This document shows, piece after piece, positions 57,880-64,000 of a stretch of 64,000 nucleotides of DNA. The translations under genes were made by a program, and so were the position numbers. The notes under the pieces are model-generated. The model was not told where the DNA came from. It searched no databases and saw only the letters and a program-made list of their open reading frames with translations. How positions within the stretch are numbered: the stretch's first letter is position 1; each line of letters opens with the position of its first letter. This DNA comes from Orbaceae bacterium lpD01 (lineage in GTDB: Bacteria > Pseudomonadota > Gammaproteobacteria > Enterobacterales > Orbaceae): contig CP133959.1 in NCBI GenBank assembly GCA_036251705.1, positions 1,737,195 to 1,801,194 on the forward strand, given 5' to 3'.

Positions 57880-58152
57880 ATGTACGCTGTTATTTTTGGA
57901 CGTCCAGGATGTCCTTACTGTGTAAGAGCAAAAGAATTAGCTGAAAAATTGTCTCAAGATCGTGATGATTTTTCATATCGATATGTTGATATTCAAGCAG
58001 AAGGTATCACTAAAGAAGACTTATCAAAAAGCGTCGGCAAACCAGTAGAAACTGTGCCACAAATTTTCATTGATGAGAAACCAATTGGTGGATGCACTGA
58101 TTTTGAAGCTTATGCAAAAGAACATTTAGGCCTTTTTCAACAGCAAGATTAA
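57880..58152 (+). CDS. grxA: Glutaredoxin 1
   Basis: GrxA is a small dithiol glutaredoxin that reduces ribonucleotide reductase and other disulfides with glutathione. The redox site CPYC is at residues 11-14 in IFGRPGCPYCVRAKELAEKL. The text RDDFSYRYVDIQAEGITKEDL and PVETVPQIFID matches E. coli GrxA closely, not GrxC. The conserved GGCTDF loop contains an extra cysteine where E. coli has tyrosine. AGAGG precedes the ATG. A perfect terminator follows. Confidence 0.96.
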   Translation: MYAVIFGRPGCPYCVRAKELAEKLSQDRDDFSYRYVDIQAEGITKEDLSKSVGKPVETVPQIFIDEKPIGGCTDFEAYAKEHLGLFQQQD

Positions 58153-58165
58153 TGCTTTCTCTTAG

Positions 58166-58197
58166 CAATAAAAAGGAACCGATGTTCCTTTTTATTG
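58166..58197 (+). terminator. Intrinsic terminator after grxA
   Basis: CAATAAAAAGGAAC and its exact complement form a 14-base-pair stem across CGAT, with the T-run inside the right arm. It lies between grxA and converging tsaB and could act for both. Confidence 0.8.
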
Positions 58198-58208
58198 ATG
58201 TATTGACC

Positions 58209-58238
58209 GATTACCTGCCGGGTGATTACCTGCCGGGT
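58209..58238. repeat. 15-base tandem duplication at the tsaB stop codon
   Basis: GATTACCTGCCGGGT occurs twice in direct succession. The tsaB stop codon lies in the second copy (58226-58228), and the first copy repeats the last codons and stop after it. The unit is a multiple of three, so the frame is kept. It looks like a recent slippage event. Confidence 0.8.
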
Positions 58239-58915
58239 AACTTTTTCCAGGTTACTTCATTTCTCAAGTAGGTTGGTTCAACCTCGGCAATAGGGGTAAT
58301 CTCGCCATTATGCCACATTCTTTTCGCCAGTGGTAACATATCTTGTGCATGTGGCAGTAACAGACCACTATCAGATAAATCTGGCAACATATCGGGATAG
58401 GTTTGCCAGCCAGTCCCCGCAAAAAATGTTTGTCGAGAACCCGAAAAAGGTTTAATCGCCGAGGCAACCTGTTCAGGTTTTATCACTTTCTCTTGTAGAC
58501 AAACCCAATCATCGTCAGCCATGAGTTCATATTGCCCTAAATAGACCTCATTCATTCTGGCATCGATGGCGGCAACCACATTTTTAGCTCGCGTTAAACG
58601 ATAAGCGCCTTGTGCTAAAGTGGCTAATGTCGAAACCGCTAATAGTGGTTTATCTGCACCCAGAGCAAGACCTTGAGCGATACCAATGCCGATTCTCACG
58701 CCCGTAAAACTGCCCGGACCACAACCAAATGCAATCGCATCAAGCTCGGTTAACTGGCACTGAGCCGTCGCTAAAATCTGATCCACCATCGGTAGTATGC
58801 GCTTAGTATGTTCTCTTTGCGAAACGATAAATTCCGCCGTGATTTGCGTACCTTTCAGTAATGCAACTGAACACGCCTCCGTTGACGTATCCAACGCTAA
58901 AATTGTTAATGCCAT
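58226..58915 (-). CDS. tsaB: tRNA threonylcarbamoyladenosine biosynthesis protein TsaB
   Basis: TsaB is the inactive ASKHA-fold partner of TsaD in making t6A37 on ANN-decoding tRNAs. The 229-residue protein has ILALDTSTEACSVAL, REHTKRILPMVDQIL, DAIAFGCGPGSFTGVRIG and AIDARMNEVYLG, as in E. coli YeaZ. It follows yoaA by 48 bases, the same order as in E. coli. A short tandem duplication covers its stop. Confidence 0.96.
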   Translation of the reverse strand: MALTILALDTSTEACSVALLKGTQITAEFIVSQREHTKRILPMVDQILATAQCQLTELDAIAFGCGPGSFTGVRIGIGIAQGLALGADKPLLAVSTLATLAQGAYRLTRAKNVVAAIDARMNEVYLGQYELMADDDWVCLQEKVIKPEQVASAIKPFSGSRQTFFAGTGWQTYPDMLPDLSDSGLLLPHAQDMLPLAKRMWHNGEITPIAEVEPTYLRNEVTWKKLPGR

Positions 58916-58963
58916 AACGACCTCATGAATCTAAAACAACACGACTTAATAAAATGGTACCCA

Positions 58964-60868
58964 TTATTTTTTCATTTGAAGAAAATCAATCACCTTATGC
59001 ATATCTCGAGTACGGGGCGATGGAGGCAAACTATTAATAAATGTTGCACCATAAGGCCTCATCACTAAACGATTATCACAAATAATAATTACACCGCGAT
59101 CATGATGATCGCGAATCAGGCGCCCTACTCCCTGCTTTAAGGTTATAACCGCCTCAGGAATCTGCACTTGAGTAAATGGATCTTCACCACGTAAAATACA
59201 GTCTTCCATACGCGCCTTCATTAAAGGCTCATCTGGCGAACTGAAAGGTAATTTATCAATAATAACACAGGATAACGCATCGCCACGTACATCAATACCT
59301 TCCCAGAAACTACTTGTTGCAACCAGTATCGCATTGCCTTTTTCAATAAACTGCTCAAGTAATTTCGTTTTACTGGTTTCACCTTGAACTAATACAGGTA
59401 AAAGTGAGCTCTGCTTAAACTCTTGTGCCAGGCTATTCATCATCGCATAAGAGGTACATAAACAAAAACAGCGCCCCTGATTTGCCTCAATCACCGGCAG
59501 TAAGATCTCGGCTAATTTAGCGGCACTATTTTTTTCATTTGGTGACGGAATATAGCGAGGCACGCATAGTAAGGTCTGATTTTCATAATCAAACGGACTG
59601 ACTAATAACAGCGGCTGAGCTTTATCCAATCCAAGTCTGTCAGTAAAATAATCGAGATTTTGATCAACCGATAAGGTGGCAGAGGTGAAGATCCAACTAC
59701 TTTTGCGCTCCGTTAACAACTCACTAAACTTGTCGCTGACTGATAATGGCGTCAAGGCTAAGGTAAAATGGTAACTGCTACACTCATACCAATAGCTAAA
59801 TCCCGCTTCATTAACTTGTAACAGACGTTTGAGCAAAATATCATACTCATTAATCCTTTCCAAACAATTATCCAGTACGGCACTTCGCCCTAACGCAAGT
59901 TGTAATACCTCATGACAAAAAGCCAGAGCATCAAATATTAACGCTAAACTGGTTTTGACTTTATCCCGCTGCACTAAATCACGCAAATTACCTTTGAAGC
60001 CACTTTCACCAATGGCTAACCGCAAATCCTGAATGCTTTTGGTTAACTTATCTGCACACTTTTGTAGCTGTGACATATCTTTAACTTCAGTGCGATAACA
60101 GAGCATAATCTCTTTGGCTAAATCAAATAGCTGTCGACTGGAGAGCTGCATGCCAAAATATTGACAAGCTAAATCGGGGATCTGATGGGCTTCATCAAAA
60201 ATCATCACATCGGCTTGTGGGATCAACTCGCCAAAACCGGTCTCTTTTACCACTACATCGGCTAAAAAGAGATGATGATTAACCACCACAATGTCAGCAT
60301 TCATCGCGCGACGGCGGGCTTTAACTACATAGCAATCCTCATAATTCGCACATTCACTGCCCAAACAGTTATCATTGGTACTGGTTAAAATTGACCAAAT
60401 TGGGCTATCTTCATTTACCGTACTACACTTACTGATATCACCATCAGTCGTTTTCAACGACCAGCATTTTGTTTTCGATAAATCTTCACGCAAAGCAGGA
60501 CTGAGTTCGCCAGCTGCAGCATACTGATGAGAAAGTCGCTCTAAACATAAATAGTTACTGCGCCCTTTTAACAAGGCTATTTTTCCAGTATAGTCTAGTG
60601 CTTTTTTAATTAAAGGCAAATCTTTGGTATAAAGCTGATCTTGTAAATTTTTGGAACCTGTCGAAATGATGACTTTTTTATCACTACGAAGTGCCGGCAC
60701 TAGATAAGCAAAGGTTTTACCCGTACCGGTACCGGCCTCTACAACCAATTGTTGTTTATGTTCAATGGCTTGGGTTACAGCCCGAGCCATCATCTGTTGT
60801 GGCTCACGCGCCTTAAACCCCTTTATCGCCTTAGCAAGGAGACCATCTGGCGCAAAATCATCCATCAC
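58964..60868 (-). CDS. yoaA: ATP-dependent helicase YoaA (XPD/DinG-like)
   Basis: YoaA is an iron-sulfur superfamily 2 helicase that works with HolC in repair of stalled forks. The 634-residue protein has the Q-motif-like FKAREPQQ, Walker A EAGTGTGKT (44-52) and DEAH in MIFDEAHQIPD. The four cluster cysteines are likely in the span CWSLKTTDGDISKC to CLGSECANYEDC. ATSSFWEGIDVRGD and QGVGRLIRD are helicase motifs V and VI. Start MMDDFAPDG matches E. coli MTDDFAPDG. tsaB follows. Confidence 0.95.
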   Translation of the reverse strand: MMDDFAPDGLLAKAIKGFKAREPQQMMARAVTQAIEHKQQLVVEAGTGTGKTFAYLVPALRSDKKVIISTGSKNLQDQLYTKDLPLIKKALDYTGKIALLKGRSNYLCLERLSHQYAAAGELSPALREDLSKTKCWSLKTTDGDISKCSTVNEDSPIWSILTSTNDNCLGSECANYEDCYVVKARRRAMNADIVVVNHHLFLADVVVKETGFGELIPQADVMIFDEAHQIPDLACQYFGMQLSSRQLFDLAKEIMLCYRTEVKDMSQLQKCADKLTKSIQDLRLAIGESGFKGNLRDLVQRDKVKTSLALIFDALAFCHEVLQLALGRSAVLDNCLERINEYDILLKRLLQVNEAGFSYWYECSSYHFTLALTPLSVSDKFSELLTERKSSWIFTSATLSVDQNLDYFTDRLGLDKAQPLLLVSPFDYENQTLLCVPRYIPSPNEKNSAAKLAEILLPVIEANQGRCFCLCTSYAMMNSLAQEFKQSSLLPVLVQGETSKTKLLEQFIEKGNAILVATSSFWEGIDVRGDALSCVIIDKLPFSSPDEPLMKARMEDCILRGEDPFTQVQIPEAVITLKQGVGRLIRDHHDRGVIIICDNRLVMRPYGATFINSLPPSPRTRDMHKVIDFLQMKK

Positions 60869-61299
60869 AATAATAAAAACTCATCTTTTAATCATCTCAA
60901 TAGGTCCAAGTATTCTATCAGAATATTGTGTTGAAGATGAGGAGAAAATGGCATCAGCCTATCAATCATTAATTAAGCCCTATATACCGAGATAAAAGTT
61001 TTTATTTGTGTAGAAAAAATTAAGTATAAAGAGCGCACGCAATCTTTTCTACACAGCGACAGTATTATTTTTTATAGATAAAACTGATATAAAATCGATA
61101 CAACGCGTATTTATTATTGATATTAATCGATATCAAACCTTATTTAACATAGACGAACACTTTCAATTTGTCTATTTACACAAGCCACTTTAACATTCAG
61201 GATATTTAACCATAATGTTTATTAACAAAATAAGTAACATAATGAATTCAATTGATTCATTTATTCGGTCGTCGCTCATTGATTCTGTTGCTCTTTAGC
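60869..61299. other. Intergenic region upstream of yoaA
   Basis: About 430 AT-rich bases with no supported gene. A 20-base inverted repeat at 61117-61136 (TTGATAT, six bases, ATATCAA) could be an operator. Its regulator is unknown. Confidence 0.4.
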
Positions 61300-61800
61300 T
61301 TATGCAATTGCATCCATTTTCCTGAAAAATGGATAGTAACCCACAACTGAAATACAGAGAATAATGACTTGAATCAATGCCCCTTGCCAGCCAGCTACCA
61401 GGAATCCAGAAAGAATACCCGGACAACATAACACCAGTGAATGGTGCCATAAAGCCAATTGAGATAGAACTAGAAACTAAGATACTACTGAGTATCGGAA
61501 CCAAAATAAATGGAATAAACATAATGGGATTAAGCACAATACCAAAACCAAAGGTAATCGGTTCATTAATATTAAAGATTATCGGAAATATGGTTGCTTT
61601 CCCTAAAAATTGTTACGTGACAATATGTCCACCATCAGCAAGATCTAAATAACCATTTTGGGCAAGTAATCGGCTATTATCAATTGTATTCGCGGTTAAA
61701 ACTGATGCTACAATACCATTCACAATCGATTGTCCGTGAATACCAAACCACCATAAGAAAGAGATAACAAATAAAAAATAAGCGAATTCATAAAAAAATA
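61300..61800 (-). pseudogene. Decayed PTS lactose/cellobiose-family IIC gene
   Basis: Remnants of an EIIC permease are read on the minus strand. The first part has FLFVISFLWWFGIHGQSIVN and VLTANTIDNSRLL, ending at HIVT with a TAA where the family has glutamine. Reading on in the same frame gives QFL, then GK and FPIIFNINEPITFGFGIVLN, so about 30 codons are missing after QFL. Near 61430 the frame shifts, after which another frame gives FLVAGWQGALIQVIILCI and ends RKMDAIA-stop. The N-terminal half is lost. At least four lesions make it non-functional. The IIC family call is firm; the sugar is unknown. Confidence 0.85.
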
Positions 61801-61810
61801 AAAAACGCAT

Positions 61811-62172
61811 ATAATTATAAAATCAATTAAAATCAATTAAAATCAATTAAAATCAAAATATTAGTTATTAAGTTGAATTAATTGAATTGAAATATTTGAG
61901 CAAAATTTTCCATTCAATAATTTCTTATGGAAAAATAGATATATTTTTTAATTGTTGTCAAAAATAGAGGCATGATCTGAAATTTGAATAATAAATTAAT
62001 CGTTGTTACTTCAATAAAATGAATAAAATAGATTATTCGCTTATTCATTTCCTCGATACCCGCTAGTAGAGATCGATATTTCAAACACTGTATCAGATTA
62101 ATTTATCGAGGCCTCAGGCCTCGTATTGAAGTTAAGAATTGAGGATATTTATTTGTAAGGAAATTTTAGAAA
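61811..62172. other. AT-rich region between pseudogene and yciT-like gene, with a ten-base tandem repeat
   Basis: The ten-base unit AATCAATTAA is repeated three times, with a partial fourth, at 61821-61856. It borders the broken 5' end of the PTS pseudogene and may mark the deletion point. No open frame or RNA gene was found in the rest. Confidence 0.6.
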
Positions 62173-62913
62173 TCATAGCTTATAAATATTAACAGATTCA
62201 TTTTTTAAGGCGGCTTCGAATTTCTGATCAAGATTATTATCAGTAATAATATGCTTTATCTTATTTGCTGAAATAGTATAAGGAAAAATTGAGCCAAATT
62301 TAGAGGAATCGGTAATAACATAATTTTGTACTCCCTTATCAAGGACACTATTGATCACTTCCGCACGCATCATATCACGCCCCGTAAAACCAACATCAGG
62401 ATGATAACCATCAACACCTAAGAAAGCCTTATTAAAATGAGTATGATTGACACACATTCTCGTCAAAGGGCCAACAACACTTTCGCTTTTCGCTTGCAGT
62501 AATCCGCCGAATAAAATGACATCAAATTTAGCCTCTTTTAATAATTCAGCTATATAGGTACACACTGTAATTACAATAATTTCACCGTCAAAGTTCAGTA
62601 ACTCTCTGGCTAATAAAGCATTAGTACTCCCACCTTCGATAAAAATAGAATCGCCATCATCAATAAATTTTAAGGCATATTTAGCTAATTGTTGTTTTAA
62701 TGAAAAATTAAGTTGAATACGATCGCTCATGACATCACGATCAAGGATCTCAGCAAAACCATGGGTTCGTTTGACATAATTTTGCGCTTGCAGATAAGAT
62801 AAATCGTGACGAATAGTCACCACTGAAACATCGGTGAGCTGAGATAATTCATTAACGCTCACTTTTTGCCGATGATTAATTAATTCTAAAATTTTTTGAT
62901 GTCTTTTATGCAT
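62173..62913 (-). CDS. yciT: DeoR-family transcriptional regulator YciT
   Basis: The protein (246 residues from ATG 62913) matches E. coli YciT. The winged helix at the N-terminus has VSVNELSQLTDVSVVTIRHD, followed by KRTHGFAEIL. The sugar-phosphate sensor domain has SIFIEGGSTNALLARELL, VILFGGLLQAKSESVVGPLTR, KAFLGVDGYHPDVGFTGRDMMRAEV and ITDSSKFGSIFPYT. Longer in-frame starts at 62961 and 62949 exist without binding sites; the chosen start fits YciT. It lies near a decayed PTS gene, but an operon link is unproven. Confidence 0.9.
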   Translation of the reverse strand: MHKRHQKILELINHRQKVSVNELSQLTDVSVVTIRHDLSYLQAQNYVKRTHGFAEILDRDVMSDRIQLNFSLKQQLAKYALKFIDDGDSIFIEGGSTNALLARELLNFDGEIIVITVCTYIAELLKEAKFDVILFGGLLQAKSESVVGPLTRMCVNHTHFNKAFLGVDGYHPDVGFTGRDMMRAEVINSVLDKGVQNYVITDSSKFGSIFPYTISANKIKHIITDNNLDQKFEAALKNESVNIYKL

Positions 62914-63359
62914 GTTAATATCATTATTTTTATCATTTCCGCTTACCATAACATCATACACAAATTTCGAAAAAAGTTAAAACTTACCATTTACGAAAGA
63001 TAGATTTGATTATTTCCAACACAAATTGATAACGGGCAACATGCCAGACATTCTCAATATTAATCAGTATTCAGCTTTATGCTTAGTGATTATACTTTTT
63101 CTTACGCACCAAGTAATACGCCATTAGCTGACGCAGAGACTCTTACAGAAGAATATCGTTCTAGTAATATGCTCAGCAACTTATTCAAATAAACATGACA
63201 ATGGCAAATCTGATAGGATTCAGTTATCTTCTCTGACACTGCAAAAAAACAATATAACACGACCAGAAAAACTAGCTATTAGGCTTTATAACAATCATAC
63301 TAATTTATCAGTATCGATAAATTAGTATGATTTAATAAGTAATTGTTTTATTTAAAAAA
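62914..63359. other. Intergenic region upstream of yciT-like gene
   Basis: About 445 bases without a supported gene, apart from the hairpin at 63296-63329. It contains the regulator's promoter and the 3' end of the glycosyltransferase transcript. Confidence 0.4.
63296..63329 (-). terminator. Hairpin after the glycosyltransferase gene
   Basis: CATACTAATTTATC and its exact complement form 14 base pairs with a six-base loop. The stem is AT-rich and only ATTGTTAT follows on the minus strand, so termination would be weak. Confidence 0.5.
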
Positions 63360-64000
63360 TTAGTTAACTTCAACTTTATTATCGTAGTCAGCAGAAAAAT
63401 CTTTTTTTATCTTAAAATCTATTCTGGGATGCTTTTTAGCTAAAACGCATTTAATTAATTTAAACAAGCTTGGTAAACGGCACTTACTTTTCTTTTTATA
63501 TTTAAAACAAAAAAGTAAATTTTTAAATACACTTTTTTTATTTTTCTTATATATGCGATTAATTATATACATATAACCCATTTCAATTTTAGTTGTTTCT
63601 GACATTTCAGCATAACTTAATCGATTTGATTCTGAGTGCAGAATACGACCAACACAGTAGCCTGAAACGTTATCAATATTTTTAAAACGGAAAAAGAGTT
63701 CGGTATCAGAAAAATAAAAAGCAAAATTTTCATCAAAAACAAGCCCATATTTTTCAATCATTTTTAAAATTAATTTTTTTGAAAGAGATAATCCCGAACC
63801 AATAGTGATATATTTTTTTGCATCAAATTCGAATTGAGTAAATACAATCCCAGAAGAATATTCAAATGGATAATGTTGAGCGTTTTGATTGTTGATATCA
63901 TATATTTTAGGGCATATTAGATCATATGAAGAGTGTAAGAGTAGGTTGGTTAAAAAATCATGTTCTAAACACGAGTCTTGATCCAAAATAGTGAAAAAGT
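63360..64000 (-). CDS. Family 2 glycosyltransferase (rhamnosyltransferase-like), 3' part
   Basis: The minus-strand frame enters from the right edge, so the N-terminal part is missing. The visible part begins FFTILDQDSCLEHDFL. DQDS is the metal-binding DxD-like motif of GT2 rhamnosyltransferases. Later GSGLSLSKKLILKMIEKYG and DENFAFYFSDTELFFRF hold the acceptor site and the ED/TE catalytic region. HSESNRLSY and a basic C-terminus follow. It probably builds lipopolysaccharide O-antigen or capsule. Its low-GC, lysine-rich composition is typical of surface polysaccharide loci, which may be horizontally acquired. Confidence 0.85.
   Translation of the reverse strand, partial: FFTILDQDSCLEHDFLTNLLLHSSYDLICPKIYDINNQNAQHYPFEYSSGIVFTQFEFDAKKYITIGSGLSLSKKLILKMIEKYGLVFDENFAFYFSDTELFFRFKNIDNVSGYCVGRILHSESNRLSYAEMSETTKIEMGYMYIINRIYKKNKKSVFKNLLFCFKYKKKSKCRLPSLFKLIKCVLAKKHPRIDFKIKKDFSADYDNKVEVN

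Noticed and set aside
61117-61136. Inverted repeat as a terminator of yoaA
   Set aside because: It lies upstream of yoaA, not downstream, and has no T-run. It may be an operator but nothing supports a named regulator.

Overview
The window is AT-rich chromosomal DNA of a gammaproteobacterium. Many proteins are close to E. coli orthologs (YchF, Fbp, PurC, DapA, IlvGMEDA, YoaA, TmcA). Several E. coli gene neighbourhoods are kept: rsmC/holD-rimI, yffB-dapE-ypfN, tmcA-purC-bamC-dapA, yoaA-tsaB and ilvLGMEDA. Low GC, a short BamC and PTS-rich content suggest an enteric-like host-associated lineage such as the Orbaceae (Gilliamella/Frischella/Orbus). That placement is inference; Pasteurellaceae or another AT-rich Enterobacterales relative is possible. 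I saw no CRISPR array, rRNA, tRNA, intact insertion sequence or prophage.

Layout. 1-1.6 kb: edge of a siderophore-interacting reductase gene, then ychF. 2-8 kb: type I restriction-modification operon hsdM-hsdS-hsdR, with palindromes upstream. 8.5-12.8 kb: a small membrane protein gene, a 31-codon small gene, and the magnesium ATPase gene mgtA behind a leader of about 530 nt that holds three small ORFs and competing hairpins. 13-15.6 kb: rsmC, holD-rimI, thiamine pyrophosphokinase. 15.6-25.8 kb: a citrate fermentation island (transporter, FAH-family protein, citC-D-E-F, citX, the DpiB/DpiA two-component system, citG). 25.9-30.5 kb: cyaY, ilvIH, yffB-dapE. 30.5-40.8 kb: tcyP, ypfN, cysZ, then dapA-bamC-purC-yeaL-tmcA, ybgI and fbp. 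40.9-48 kb: an AIDA-type autotransporter and a mannose-family PTS operon with DUF956. 48.4-55 kb: ilvL-ilvG-ilvM-ilvE-ilvD-ilvA. 55.4-61 kb: a BOF-family periplasmic protein, rnz, a DUF4250 gene, a GNAT gene, grxA, yoaA-tsaB. 61.3-64 kb: a decayed PTS IIC pseudogene, a YciT-type DeoR regulator and the 3' part of a family 2 glycosyltransferase.

How the genes fit together. The citrate island is nearly self-sufficient: a 2-hydroxycarboxylate transporter imports citrate, CitDEF cleaves it to acetate and oxaloacetate, CitC/CitG/CitX make and load the prosthetic group, and the FAH-family protein may handle oxaloacetate. A CRP-like site centred at about -41.5 of a putative transporter promoter suggests catabolite control. 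Branched-chain synthesis is represented twice (ilvIH without a visible leader, ilvGMEDA with a classic attenuator). The least expected regulatory structure is the mgtA leader.
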